Of a stretch of 36,911 bases of DNA, positions 16,699-27,087 are shown piece by piece. This DNA is from Cryomorphaceae bacterium (lineage in GTDB: Bacteria > Bacteroidota > Bacteroidia > Flavobacteriales_D > Crocinitomicaceae): positions 1 through 36,911 of the forward strand of contig JAJTGF010000021.1 of NCBI GenBank assembly GCA_021299335.1, written 5' to 3'. The position numbers were made by a program, and so were the translations under genes. Every line of letters begins with the position of its first letter. Position 1 is the stretch's first letter. The notes under the pieces are model-generated. The model ran no database searches. It was not told the origin of the DNA and saw nothing but the letters and a program-made list of their open reading frames with translations.

Positions 16699-19017
16699 TT
16701 ATTTTTGAATTTGTTGTTGAATCTGGTATTTGAGACTGATGTAGAAATGCCTACCAGGACCCGGCATTCCAATATTTTTCAAGCGAGATAAATGATCGAT
16801 ATAAATCGTATTCGTCAGATTTCTAACGCCAGTTTGCAGAATCCAAGCACCACTTTTTTCTATGTATACGCGTGCATTGAAATGCAAGAGCTGATAACTT
16901 TCACTGGCCGTTTCTTGGTAGGCTACTCGCGTTTGTGCAGCCAGCCATTGGTGACTCAGGCTGAACTCGATTTTACTGATAGTGCCAGACCTTTTCCAAT
17001 CGTATTTGAATTCATTCTGAAGACGCGTAGGTGGAAGCAAGGAGATAGAACTATCTTGATTACTCGTGAATTGTACGTATGAAAAAGAACCTTCCCAATG
17101 CAGGTGATGCAGCCAATGCGGATGGTAATGCGCGCTCAAGTCAAAACCATATAAACGACCTTCTTTGAGCTGTTGATATGCAAAAACAGGAATGCCGTCA
17201 ATTGCAGCTCCACTTGGTTGCAAATAGATGTAGTTGGCAACCCAAGCATGATATGGATTGATACTCAAGTTCCCGTGCGCTCCACCCCGCTCTAAAACCC
17301 AATCGAGCTGAAGGCTGCGCTCAGGTTTGAGTTGAAGGTCGCCAACTTCATAGCGCAAGGCACCATGATGAAAACCATCAGCTAATAATTCGCTGAGGTG
17401 GGGTGCCCGAAAACCGCTCGAAAGATTGAATCGACTCTCCATCTTGGGTTGAATGTGGTAACTCCAACCAAATGAGGCGTTGGGGCTTGCATAGATCTTT
17501 TGAAGTGGCGAGCCATCTTGAGTGGTTTGAATGAGTCGTAGATCTTGCCTGAGGCCCATTTGAATGAGTTGCGCTGAAGATAGCTCCCATTTGAACAAAG
17601 CAAAAAGCCCTTGATCCAAGGTTTGGGCATCTGGCAATAATTGCTCGGCAGCAAAGGGTGCATTGCGATTCAATTGCAACATGCCTGCTGTACCGAGCAT
17701 CAATTGCACACGGGCCCATTTACGGGTCCATTTTGCTTGATAGATGGAGTTCCATAAATTCATCTCCATAAATGGTTTGGTGACTTTCTCATCGTATTCA
17801 ACCAAGCGGTTTAACGTTTGTGCGAGTAGGAGATTGACTTCGCTGTTTTTGTAAAATCGCTTGTATTCGTAACTGAGTAACTGATTGGTAAAGAACTGCG
17901 CTGGCAAAGAATAGCGCCGACCTTGAATGGGAACTTGAAAACTCAGAGGCGTTGCGAGGGTATCGTGGGTATGCCCAGGTATGCCAGCAACTGAATTATT
18001 GAAAGCATAACGCAAAACATGAAATTGATTGGGCTTGAACCAAGAATATGCCGCTTTACCAACCCATTCGTGAAAGCGAGAATTTTTGGCGAACAGGCCA
18101 TTTGGCAATTGAAAATCTGCGTGATTTGCATAGCTTCCGGCGACTAAAAACCGCCGATTACCGCTACTCTTTTTGTACATTAAACTCGAAGTGCTCCCGT
18201 TGGTGTTTTGATTCCATTTTTGCTGAACACTCCACTCCTGACGTCCAATTTGAGCGAAAGATTCATCGGCCAAATAAACCACTCCACCCAATGCATCTGC
18301 ACCGTACAAAACCGAGGCTGGTCCTTTGATGACTTCTGCAGAACCCAGCGCAAGTTCTCCTATCCCCATGCCGTGATCTCCACCCCACTGCTGCCCTTCC
18401 AAGCGCACCCCATTCACTAAGGTCACCACGCGCATGCCTTGCATCCCGCGGATCACTGGCTTAGCGATGCCATTCCCCAACGTACTTGCATAGACACCCG
18501 GTATTTTTGTCAATAATTCAGATACGTTCATACCGCCAGACAGCTGCAAATCTTTGAGATTGCGCACTTCAATGGGCACTGTACTTTTATGGCGCAGTGC
18601 AACTTGCTGGCCACTCACGGTTACCTCTTCTGTGGTCATGTGCCCCAGATTTAGGCGTAAAGTAATTGGTGTTGCTGATCCTTGAATGAGTGTATCTAGA
18701 AGTTGGTATTCGGGATTTCTCAATCGTACAAGTTGGTGGTCTGTCCAAGTAAAGGGCAGTTCAAATTGAATGAGTGTATCTAGAAGTTGGTATTCGGGAT
18801 TTCTCAATCGTACAAGTTGGTGGTCTGTCCAAGTAAAGGGCAGTTCAAATACGCCATTGCTGTCTGTCCGAACTTGAATTTGAAAAGCGGGAACAGTTAC
18901 AATGACATTTTGAATAGGTAGTTTAGTTTGTGCATCTTGCACGAGACCTTGGATGCCTTGCTGTGCAAGGGAGGGAAAGCTGTACAAAATAGCCACCCCA
19001 AAAAGGAAGTTTTTCAT
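16699..19017 (-). CDS. TonB-dependent receptor, probable trace-metal or metal-complex type, with internal tandem duplication
   Basis: A 772-residue outer-membrane receptor with signal peptide MKNFLFGVAILYSFPSLAQ. A CarboxypepD_reg-like domain follows (about 20-135), here lengthened by an exact 28-residue repeat. The plug (about 140-270) has SELLTKIPGVYAS, KPVIRGMQGMRVVTLVNGVR and VIKGPASVLYGADALGGVVY; the barrel ends in a final strand of the form GRHFYISLKYQIQ. The GMQGMRV...VNGVR...WGGDHGMG pattern recalls receptors for metals such as zinc or copper (ZnuD-like), but the substrate is not proven. Its flanking genes on the same transcript are both small, exported and Cys-rich, which supports a metal role. 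Confidence 0.9.
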   Translation of the reverse strand: MKNFLFGVAILYSFPSLAQQGIQGLVQDAQTKLPIQNVIVTVPAFQIQVRTDSNGVFELPFTWTDHQLVRLRNPEYQLLDTLIQFELPFTWTDHQLVRLRNPEYQLLDTLIQGSATPITLRLNLGHMTTEEVTVSGQQVALRHKSTVPIEVRNLKDLQLSGGMNVSELLTKIPGVYASTLGNGIAKPVIRGMQGMRVVTLVNGVRLEGQQWGGDHGMGIGELALGSAEVIKGPASVLYGADALGGVVYLADESFAQIGRQEWSVQQKWNQNTNGSTSSLMYKKSSGNRRFLVAGSYANHADFQLPNGLFAKNSRFHEWVGKAAYSWFKPNQFHVLRYAFNNSVAGIPGHTHDTLATPLSFQVPIQGRRYSLPAQFFTNQLLSYEYKRFYKNSEVNLLLAQTLNRLVEYDEKVTKPFMEMNLWNSIYQAKWTRKWARVQLMLGTAGMLQLNRNAPFAAEQLLPDAQTLDQGLFALFKWELSSAQLIQMGLRQDLRLIQTTQDGSPLQKIYASPNASFGWSYHIQPKMESRFNLSSGFRAPHLSELLADGFHHGALRYEVGDLQLKPERSLQLDWVLERGGAHGNLSINPYHAWVANYIYLQPSGAAIDGIPVFAYQQLKEGRLYGFDLSAHYHPHWLHHLHWEGSFSYVQFTSNQDSSISLLPPTRLQNEFKYDWKRSGTISKIEFSLSHQWLAAQTRVAYQETASESYQLLHFNARVYIEKSGAWILQTGVRNLTNTIYIDHLSRLKNIGMPGPGRHFYISLKYQIQQQIQK
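18682..18849. repeat. Exact 84-bp tandem duplication inside the TonB receptor gene
   Basis: Two adjacent identical 84-base units (18682-18765 and 18766-18849) encode the same 28 residues, beginning FELPFTWTDHQLVRLRNP, twice in a row. The length is a multiple of three, so the frame is kept. No base differs between the copies, which points to a very recent event or an assembly artefact. The domain is complete with one copy, so the second is an insertion. Confidence 0.97.
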
Positions 19018-19050
19018 GTGATTTCAGGAACTTAAGTGTGCATTCTAATG

Positions 19051-19314
19051 TTAAAACATAGGAGATGCAGGTGGAGCCCGAAGCTGAAATAAAATGCTCG
19101 TTGTTTGAGATAGACCTGAATAATTCAATTCAACCCGAACATCAGGCACTTGCTTCACAGAACTAAAAACAAGCGCTGTAGGGCTCGTAAAAACACTTAA
19201 AGACAAATCGCAGACTGGGCAATCTTCATCTAGCGTTTGCCCGCTGGAGAGTGCGCTTTTTTGGTGCTCCGTGTGACTACAATGAACCAATAAAAGTACA
19301 CTCAGTAATTTCAC
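19051..19314 (-). CDS. Small exported Cys/His-containing protein, possible metal-binding
   Basis: An 87-residue product starting at a GTG. It has a short hydrophobic N-terminus (MKLLSVLLLVHCSH), then HTEHQ and EDCPVCDLSLSVF (a CxxC), and ends in QLRAPPASPMF. Bacteroidota often carry such short proteins with His/Cys clusters and a terminal PP motif directly before a TonB receptor gene (HYC_CC_PP-like). The resemblance is one of pattern, not a firm family match. It is the first gene of a three-gene unit with the receptor (33-nt gap) and the Cys-rich lipoprotein. Its -7 element ends 4 nt before the GTG, so the mRNA may be leaderless. Confidence 0.65.
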   Translation of the reverse strand: MKLLSVLLLVHCSHTEHQKSALSSGQTLDEDCPVCDLSLSVFTSPTALVFSSVKQVPDVRVELNYSGLSQTTSILFQLRAPPASPMF

Positions 19315-19318
19315 GATG

Positions 19319-19346
19319 TAAAATTAAGCGAATTGATAGAAATCAA
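19319..19346 (-). promoter_or_regulatory. Promoter of the putative metal-uptake cassette
   Basis: Minus strand TTG (19344-19346), 17-nt spacer and TAATTTTA (19319-19326). The -33 TTG lies inside the palindrome at 19332-19347. The -7 element is only 4 nt from the GTG start. Confidence 0.5.
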
Positions 19347-19347
19347 T
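19332..19347. promoter_or_regulatory. Palindromic candidate operator over the cassette promoter
   Basis: ATTGAT-N4-ATCAAT is a perfect 6-4-6 inverted repeat that covers the -33 element and part of the spacer. A repressor bound here would block polymerase. No regulator gene is next to it, so the protein that reads it is unknown. Confidence 0.4.
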
Positions 19348-19364
19348 CATAAAAAAAACTGATC

Positions 19365-20318
19365 TTAAAGCAAAGCTTCAATGATGGCATCCATGCTATA
19401 GCCTTCTGCCTCAGCGCGGTAGTTTCTCACCAATCGATGGCGTAAAATAGCTTTGGCGACGGCTTTTACGTCTTCGATATCAGGAGAATATTTACCATTG
19501 AGCGCCGCATGACACTTGGCTGCAATGATCAGGTTTTGAGACGCGCGCGGCCCGGCTCCCCAAGTGATGAAATCTTTAGTGATTTGGGGTGCGAGCGGGT
19601 CTTTGTGGCGTGTTTTAGCCACCAAGGTTACTGCATACTCAAGCACGTTCTCAGCGACCGGAATACGGCGAATGAGCGCTTGATAATCGATGATTTGTTG
19701 GGCGTTCAAAACCGTTTGTAGCGCAACAACTTGATCAGAAGTACTGGATTTGACAATGGCCAGTTCTTCTTGGTAAGACGGATAATCTACCCAAATATTG
19801 AACATGAAGCGGTCTAGTTGTGCTTCGGGTAAAGGATAAGTCCCTTCTTGTTCAATTGGGTTTTGAGTTGCTAGCACAAAAAATGGCGCCTCCAAATTGT
19901 AGGTAGTGCCTGCAGCAGTAACGGCGCGCTCTTGCATGGCCTCGAGAAGTGCTGCTTGGGTTTTTGGCGGCGTTCGGTTGATTTCATCGGCCAAAATCAT
20001 GTTCGAAAAAATAGGCCCCTTGATAAATTTGAATTGTTTGGACTCGTCCAAAATTTCAGAACCGATGATGTCCGAGGGCATGAGGTCTGGTGTAAACTGA
20101 ATCCGATTGAAAGAAAGGCCTAGTGTCTTGGCAATCGTGTTGACCAAGAGTGTTTTGGCCAAGCCAGGCACGCCCACAAGCAAACAGTGCGAACGAGAGA
20201 AAATAGCAATCAAGACTTGGTCTACGACGTCATCTTGACCGATGATTACTTGGTGTACTTCTTTCTTTAGCGCCTGGTAGTCAATAACTAACTGATCTAT
20301 TCTTTCTTTATCTGTCAT
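19365..20318 (-). CDS. MoxR-family AAA+ ATPase
   Basis: MoxR proteins are chaperone-like ATPases that help assemble or activate other protein complexes, often with von Willebrand A partners. The 317-residue product has Walker A GVPGLAKT (49-56), Walker B with ILADEINRTPPKTQAALLEAM, the sensor stretch FVLATQNPIEQEGTYPLPEAQLDRF (read in pieces) and a C-terminal lid with GPRASQNLI. The usual BatA/BatB/DUF58 genes of aerotolerance-type MoxR operons are not next to it; instead it is the last gene after two peptidyl-prolyl isomerases, 6 nt downstream of the SurA-like gene. A role tied to envelope protein folding is possible. Confidence 0.93.
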   Translation of the reverse strand: MTDKERIDQLVIDYQALKKEVHQVIIGQDDVVDQVLIAIFSRSHCLLVGVPGLAKTLLVNTIAKTLGLSFNRIQFTPDLMPSDIIGSEILDESKQFKFIKGPIFSNMILADEINRTPPKTQAALLEAMQERAVTAAGTTYNLEAPFFVLATQNPIEQEGTYPLPEAQLDRFMFNIWVDYPSYQEELAIVKSSTSDQVVALQTVLNAQQIIDYQALIRRIPVAENVLEYAVTLVAKTRHKDPLAPQITKDFITWGAGPRASQNLIIAAKCHAALNGKYSPDIEDVKAVAKAILRHRLVRNYRAEAEGYSMDAIIEALL

Positions 20319-20324
20319 GGGTAA

Positions 20325-21677
20325 TTACGGAGTTTTGAGCCAATTTACTCGAAAATCACAATCTTGGAATTGTGCATCGAGGCGGATATATGAGTTAGGT
20401 ATTTTTGAAGCGGTCCAGGCGTCGAGGACGCGCTGTTTTTTGTCGTTTTCGGCGGCCAATTTGATCAAGGCGTAGTCTTGTTCGAGATTGGCTTGGTGAG
20501 CCGGCACGCGGTTTTGAAGGCGTACTATTCGGATTCCTTGCTTTCTTTCAAATAAATCCATGTATAGAGAGGGTTGAGAAACCCCACCGCTCTCGAGTGC
20601 GTCTGTTAATAAATAGATTTGCTGGTCAATTTCGTTGAGTTGTTCCATGTCCCAATAGATATCCATGGTGTATGGATTGGTCAGGACACCTTTGTTTTGT
20701 TTGGTGGCATCATCGTTTGAAAAACGGAGTACGGCTTCGTCCCAGGTAATGGCGTTGCGAGAAAGTAATTGGTAGCAGGTATCCATGCGCGCAGAGGCAA
20801 TAGAGATGCTCGCAGAGCTGTATTCGGGCATGATCAGGATGTGAAGGCAGGTGTAGTCATCACCTTTGCGCGAAACGAGCTTGATGATGTGGTAGCCGTA
20901 CATTGTTTCGACGATTTCGGAAACTTCACCGGGCTTGAGGTCAAAAACAGTTGCCTCGAATTGCGGAACCATCATGCCTTTGGATGCGGCAATTTTACCT
21001 CCTTGGCTCGCAGAACCGGGGTCCATGGATTTGAGGCGCGCCATAGTTTCAAATGGTTTACTGCCACTGACAATTTGCTTTCTAATCTCTGCAAGCTGAT
21101 CATAGGCCAATTTTTTGTCGGCTGCCGTGAGCTCTGGAAATTGCACAATTTGCTGAAAGCTCAGCTTCATGTTGATAAATGGAATGCTGTCTTTGGGAAG
21201 CTGGGCATAGAAAGCCGCTACTTCTTTGGGCGTAACGGTGATCTCGCCAGTGATTTTGCGCTCCATTTCTTGAGCGAGCATTTTGTTGCGGATTATGGTG
21301 CGGAATTCTTCTTTGATCGCCACCGTAGACTTGCCATAAAAGGCCTCTAAATTCTCTCTGCCGCCCATCTTGTTTTCCATTATGCGCAAGCGGTTTTCCA
21401 TTTCTGCATCGACTTGCTCGTCGGAGATGACAAGACTATCAATAAGGGCTTGATTCACGAGGAGCTCTTCGAGTAACAATTGCTCTAAAATTTGACACTC
21501 TTTTCCTGAGATTGCACGCTCTTTTTCGGAAAGTTGCAAACGTTGGGTTTCGATGTCAGACCAAAGGATAATGTTGTCTCCTACTTGGGCAACAATTTGG
21601 TTCACAAGCTTTTGGCTGTGTAGCTCACTGAACAGCAAAAATTGAATACCGAGTAAAAGAAGGGTTTTATAAATCAT
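20325..21677 (-). CDS. SurA-like periplasmic peptidyl-prolyl isomerase/chaperone
   Basis: A 450-residue exported chaperone. A signal peptide (MIYKTLLLLGIQFLLFSELHSQ) is followed by a SurA N-terminal helical domain (VNQIVAQVGDNIILWSDIETQ). Next comes a clear parvulin domain at about 170-275 with QQIVQFPELTAADKK, PGSASQGGKIA and GYHIIKLVSRKG, then a second, weaker parvulin-like region. Such proteins keep outer-membrane proteins unfolded and deliver them to the BAM complex, and the many TonB receptors here are likely clients. It overlaps the upstream PpiC-like gene by 1 nt (TAATG). Confidence 0.9.
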   Translation of the reverse strand: MIYKTLLLLGIQFLLFSELHSQKLVNQIVAQVGDNIILWSDIETQRLQLSEKERAISGKECQILEQLLLEELLVNQALIDSLVISDEQVDAEMENRLRIMENKMGGRENLEAFYGKSTVAIKEEFRTIIRNKMLAQEMERKITGEITVTPKEVAAFYAQLPKDSIPFINMKLSFQQIVQFPELTAADKKLAYDQLAEIRKQIVSGSKPFETMARLKSMDPGSASQGGKIAASKGMMVPQFEATVFDLKPGEVSEIVETMYGYHIIKLVSRKGDDYTCLHILIMPEYSSASISIASARMDTCYQLLSRNAITWDEAVLRFSNDDATKQNKGVLTNPYTMDIYWDMEQLNEIDQQIYLLTDALESGGVSQPSLYMDLFERKQGIRIVRLQNRVPAHQANLEQDYALIKLAAENDKKQRVLDAWTASKIPNSYIRLDAQFQDCDFRVNWLKTP

Positions 21678-23635
21678 TATTGGCCGATTTGATAGAGCAC
21701 GTCTTCATTGATGACGATCTTGTGCTTTAAACGTAACGCCTCTAACCATTTTTTCTCGAGAAAAGCTTGGTAGTCTGAAGTAGCCAAGCCCTTTGCCTCG
21801 GTGTATTCTTTGGGGGCCGGTGGCAACAAAGCTGCTACTTTGACGACGTACCATTTGCCATCCATGGAATATACTGGATTGAGACCAGGCGTAAAATTGC
21901 GATTTTGCAAATAAGGCGTTTGTGCAACTTCAAATTTATTCATGCGCACCTTAAGGTTGAGCTCGGAGTCTTTGTTGATGACATCTAGTACAGCTTTGGA
22001 GTTGACGGTGTCAGATTGAACGAGCATGCCATACACTTGAACAGCAATAAATTCATCTTTACATTCGTAGACCGTTGCATCGATGCGATTGGTCCAGGCG
22101 TATTTACTGCGGTTTTCCATGAAGAAAGCGCGCAAACCAGCGGTGTCTTTCACTGCTTTGTTCCAAACTTGGTCTTGCATGATTTCATATAAAATAATGC
22201 CGTCGTGGTATTCTTGTACAAGTGCTTTGTATGCCGGGTATTTGGCAGGCAGAAGCGCTTCTTCGTAGGCGAGCACTTGGTTTTTTTCCCATTGCTGGTA
22301 AAGTTGTTTGATGACAACGGGTGCGGCATCTTTGCGGACCGAACGGAAATTCTTTTCCATGTAGGCGGCAAAGTCTTGTTGCTTGTATTTCTTGCCATCG
22401 AGTACAAAAAGCGTTTTGTTGGATTTCACCGAACTGGCTTTCCATTTGCCGACAAAGAACGTAGAATCGATTTGAGACTCCATAGAGACGAGTGCTTTTG
22501 AGCCTTTGTAAGCGTAATTGTATTGGATTTTGAGCTTTTGAACAAAAGAATCTTGGGTGATTTTCGAGCGTTCGTCTTTGTTGACCTTTGCTTGTAACTC
22601 GCGACGCATGTTGTCAAAGGATTTGACGGGCGTCCATTCGATGAGTTTGATGATGTGATAACCGTATTGGGTTTTTACTGGCTTCGAAAATTCTCCAGCT
22701 TTTTTCAATGCAAAAGCGGCGTCTTCAAATTCGAGTACCATGCGCTGGCTTGTGCCCGAACCAAAAGCGGGAAGTTCCCCTCCTTTTTTGACGCTATTGG
22801 CATCTTCGGAGTAGGCCGTAACCATTTTTTCCCAAGAGGAACCTGCCATTAGGCTGTCGTAAATCTCGTTGATTTTCTTTTCGGCGTTTTGTCGTGTTTC
22901 GGTTGTGGCCTCTCTCCCTGTTGAGATCATGAGGTGAGCCACTTTGATGGTACCGCGCGCTGGACGCTTGTCGGTGACTTTCAGGATGTGGTATCCGAAA
23001 CGCGTTCTGAAGGGCTCAGAAACAGTTCCGACGGGTGTGTTGTATGCTTTTTCCTCGAAGGGGTAAACCATTTGAAAAGCGGTAAAGTAACCGAGGTCAC
23101 CGCCGTTGTTGACCACCGAAGGATCTTCGGAACCGAGTTTGGATTTAGCGACAGAAGCAAAGTCTTCGCCTTTTTCGATGCGTGCTTTTAAGCCGAGTAA
23201 GCGATTGTAGGCTGCTAGGGTATCTTTAGGGCTGGCATTAGGGTCTAGCTTTACTAAAATATGCGAACAACGCACCTCAGTAGCAGTGCGGTTGTAGGCT
23301 TCTTGAACCATAGACTGATTTTGAACGGAATCGATTAAGTAAGGCAGCGCCAATTGCTTTTTGTAGCCGTCGAGTTCTTTTTGAAGACGAGGAAGGGTAT
23401 CGTAACCAAGGGCTTCAGCCTCCGCAACTTTGAGTTTAAAAACTTGGAATAATTCCATGTAACGATCCAAAGAATCTTTGTCAAAGCTTGGATTTGGATT
23501 GTTTTTGGTGTAAATCTGTAAAAATTCTGATTTGGTAACTGGCTTGTTGTTGATCGTCATGACGACAGGATCTTTCTGAGCAAAAGTAAACTGAGTCAAA
23601 AAGCCAAACAAGAATAATACAAGGGTCTTTTTCAT
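21677..23635 (-). CDS. PpiC/parvulin-type peptidyl-prolyl isomerase
   Basis: A 652-residue exported protein with signal peptide MKKTLVLFLFGFLTQFTFAQ. There are two consecutive parvulin domains: about 120-220 (RCSHILVKLDP ... GGDLGYFTAFQMVYPFE ... FGYHILKV) and about 230-335 (VAHLMISTGRE ... GGELPAFGSGTSQRMVLEFE ... YGYHIIKLIEW). A long C-terminal region shows no recognisable domain. Proteins of this build occur in Bacteroidota as periplasmic folding factors. It lies 36 nt after guaB and is translationally coupled to the SurA-like gene. Confidence 0.9.
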   Translation of the reverse strand: MKKTLVLFLFGFLTQFTFAQKDPVVMTINNKPVTKSEFLQIYTKNNPNPSFDKDSLDRYMELFQVFKLKVAEAEALGYDTLPRLQKELDGYKKQLALPYLIDSVQNQSMVQEAYNRTATEVRCSHILVKLDPNASPKDTLAAYNRLLGLKARIEKGEDFASVAKSKLGSEDPSVVNNGGDLGYFTAFQMVYPFEEKAYNTPVGTVSEPFRTRFGYHILKVTDKRPARGTIKVAHLMISTGREATTETRQNAEKKINEIYDSLMAGSSWEKMVTAYSEDANSVKKGGELPAFGSGTSQRMVLEFEDAAFALKKAGEFSKPVKTQYGYHIIKLIEWTPVKSFDNMRRELQAKVNKDERSKITQDSFVQKLKIQYNYAYKGSKALVSMESQIDSTFFVGKWKASSVKSNKTLFVLDGKKYKQQDFAAYMEKNFRSVRKDAAPVVIKQLYQQWEKNQVLAYEEALLPAKYPAYKALVQEYHDGIILYEIMQDQVWNKAVKDTAGLRAFFMENRSKYAWTNRIDATVYECKDEFIAVQVYGMLVQSDTVNSKAVLDVINKDSELNLKVRMNKFEVAQTPYLQNRNFTPGLNPVYSMDGKWYVVKVAALLPPAPKEYTEAKGLATSDYQAFLEKKWLEALRLKHKIVINEDVLYQIGQ

Positions 23636-23671
23636 CGTTGTTGATTAGGCGGTTAAATCTTAATTAGTTAA

Positions 23672-25177
<1,506 letters not shown>

Positions 25178-25211
25178 ACAATAAAATTTGCCATTCGGTT
25201 ACCTAATAGGC

Positions 25212-25240
25212 TTTGAATCGTCATGATATTCGTAATTTTA
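25212..25240 (+). promoter_or_regulatory. Promoter of the carboxypeptidase-like-domain gene
   Basis: TTTG (25212-25215), 17-nt spacer and TAATTTTA (25233-25240), a one-mismatch fit to the Bacteroidota promoter. It ends 4 nt before the GTG start, so the transcript would be leaderless or nearly so. Confidence 0.42.
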
Positions 25241-25244
25241 TACT

Positions 25245-25868
25245 GTGAAACGATCTTTCTTCATTTTTTATCTCTTGATTCCTTGTTTATCTCTGTTTGC
25301 GCAAGGGATAGAAAAGCCACTCATCCAGTTATCTGGAGTTGTTGTGACCGAAGAAGCATTTGAGCTCCCCTATACCACCGTTTATAACAAAACCCTCAAT
25401 AAAGGCGTTATTTCAGATGGTTATGGCTTCTTTTCAATCGTTTGCCAGCCGGGCGATACCCTTTATTTTTCGAGAAAAGGCTACAGTACAAGCCCATTTT
25501 GGGTCCCTGACTCTTTGCAAGACAACCGTTACAGCATTATTCACATGCTGACCCGCGATACCCTCACTATGCCAGACGTCAGGGTTTATCCTTGGCCCAA
25601 CAAAGAAGCTTTTGCACAGCACTTTGTAAATATGAACCCCTACGAAGACGACATCAGAAGAGCACAGCGCGAACTGAGCGGGGAGTCTTTGGCGTTTGTT
25701 GCTGCGCGCCTAGATGCCGATGCTTCTCTAGCTTATGGTGCACTCACCAAGCAACAAAACACAAAAATCTACACCAATGGGCAATTGCCCCAAAATAACC
25801 TCCTCAACCCCTACGCTTGGTCTAAGCTGATCCAAGACTGGAAGGCCGGAAATTTGAGTCGGCAGTAG
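25245..25868 (+). CDS. Exported protein with carboxypeptidase-regulatory-like domain
   Basis: A 207-residue protein with a signal peptide (MKRSFFIFYLLIPCLSLFAQ). A CarboxypepD_reg-like beta-sandwich follows (about 28-115: LIQLSGVVVTEEAFELPYTT, GVISDGYGFFSIVCQPGDTL, then FSRKGYSTSPFWVPD). The rest is helical and without a known domain. Homologues of this build are common and uncharacterised in Bacteroidota. The start is GTG; a stop codon in frame only 9 nt upstream rules out a longer protein. It is convergent with lhgO, the two stops being separated by one base. Confidence 0.8.
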   Translation: MKRSFFIFYLLIPCLSLFAQGIEKPLIQLSGVVVTEEAFELPYTTVYNKTLNKGVISDGYGFFSIVCQPGDTLYFSRKGYSTSPFWVPDSLQDNRYSIIHMLTRDTLTMPDVRVYPWPNKEAFAQHFVNMNPYEDDIRRAQRELSGESLAFVAARLDADASLAYGALTKQQNTKIYTNGQLPQNNLLNPYAWSKLIQDWKAGNLSRQ

Positions 25869-25869
25869 G

Positions 25870-27078
25870 CTACAGATTGAAATGCTTCTCTGCTTCCACA
25901 GCAATATACTCGCCAATGGCCAATGAAGCCGTTGCAGCAGGCGATGGCGCGTTCAAGACGTGAATAGAGTTGCCGTGGTACTCGATGCGGAAGTCGTCGC
26001 GGGTATCGCCATCTTCGGCGAGTAAGAGCGCACGAACGCCAGAACGCCCCGGATGGATGTCGTCCATGGTGAGCGAAGGAATCATTCGTTGGAGCGTCTT
26101 GAGAAATAATTTCTTAGAAAAGGCGCGGCGGTATTCATTGATCCCAAAAGACATATTGTTGAAGAAGAGTTTCCAGGTGCCTTTGTAGGTGAGCGCGTCG
26201 TAGGTGTCGCGTAGTGAGAAGTCAGTTTTGCCGTAACCTTCGCGCTTGAAAGTAAATACTGCGTTGGGCCCACATTCGATTTCGCCGTTGGTCATGCGGG
26301 TAAAATGCACGCCCAAGAAAGGAAAGTCGGGGTTCGGTACCGGATAAATGAGGTTTTTGACTTTATGTTTGGCTTCTGGCGTGAGTTCGTAGTAGTCTCC
26401 GCGGAATCCGACCACTTGTTCTTTGAGTGCGACGCCGTCTTTGCGCGCTAAGCGGTCTGCTTGCAAACCGGAACAAAAGACGAGGTAGCGCGCTTCAAAT
26501 TTACCTTTGCTCGTAAAAATAGTGCTGCTTTGCTCCCCTTTTTCGATTCCTTGTACTTCGCAACCAAGATACATTGCGCTTTGTGGGTTGGCAGCCAAAG
26601 CGAGTTCGGCCATTTTTTCAGTGGCACCGCGAAAGTCAATGATACCCGTTACTGGAACCCAGATACCACCAATACTTTTAACATGCGGCTCGATTTCATT
26701 GACCTGAGCTGCCGTAATTTTCTCGATGCCTTCTATGCCGTTTTCTAGACCAGTATTGAAGATTTTATCCATGTGTGGCAACTCGGCTTCATCGGTGGCC
26801 ACCACCACCTTTCCGCAGACGTCGTGAGCAATATTGTATTCTTTGGCGAACTGCACGAGCTCTTTGCGACCTTGAATACAGTTGCGCGCTTTGAGCGAAC
26901 CCGGCTTGTAATAGAGGCCAGAGTGAATGACGCCGGAGTTATTGCCAGTCTGGTGATCGGCGAGTACTTTTTCTTTTTCAAAAAGCACGATACTGAGATT
27001 GGGAAACTTTTTTTGAAGTTTATAAAAAGTGGCGGCGCCAACGATTCCTCCTCCGATTACTGCGATATCGTACTTCAT
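25870..27078 (-). CDS. lhgO: L-2-hydroxyglutarate oxidase
   Basis: LhgO is an FAD enzyme of the DAO superfamily that oxidises L-2-hydroxyglutarate to 2-oxoglutarate, feeding electrons to the quinone pool. The 402-residue product has the FAD-binding GGGIVGAATFYKL (8-20), the family motif NNSGVIHSGLYYKPGSLKA and C-terminal HPGRSGVRALL, with the expected full length. It is divergent from mtaB with 45 nt between the start codons and is probably a single-gene unit with its -7 element in that gap. Confidence 0.94.
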   Translation of the reverse strand: MKYDIAVIGGGIVGAATFYKLQKKFPNLSIVLFEKEKVLADHQTGNNSGVIHSGLYYKPGSLKARNCIQGRKELVQFAKEYNIAHDVCGKVVVATDEAELPHMDKIFNTGLENGIEGIEKITAAQVNEIEPHVKSIGGIWVPVTGIIDFRGATEKMAELALAANPQSAMYLGCEVQGIEKGEQSSTIFTSKGKFEARYLVFCSGLQADRLARKDGVALKEQVVGFRGDYYELTPEAKHKVKNLIYPVPNPDFPFLGVHFTRMTNGEIECGPNAVFTFKREGYGKTDFSLRDTYDALTYKGTWKLFFNNMSFGINEYRRAFSKKLFLKTLQRMIPSLTMDDIHPGRSGVRALLLAEDGDTRDDFRIEYHGNSIHVLNAPSPAATASLAIGEYIAVEAEKHFNL

Positions 27079-27087
27079 AACTTAATT

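Noticed and set aside
19315-19364. A hairpin terminator after the MoxR gene or before the cassette
   Set aside because: There is a T-run on one strand but no stable GC stem; the only good palindrome overlaps the cassette promoter and reads better as an operator.
20769-21350. A 193-codon open frame on the plus strand inside the SurA-like gene
   Set aside because: Antisense shadow of a conserved chaperone gene; no start context, promoter or domain.
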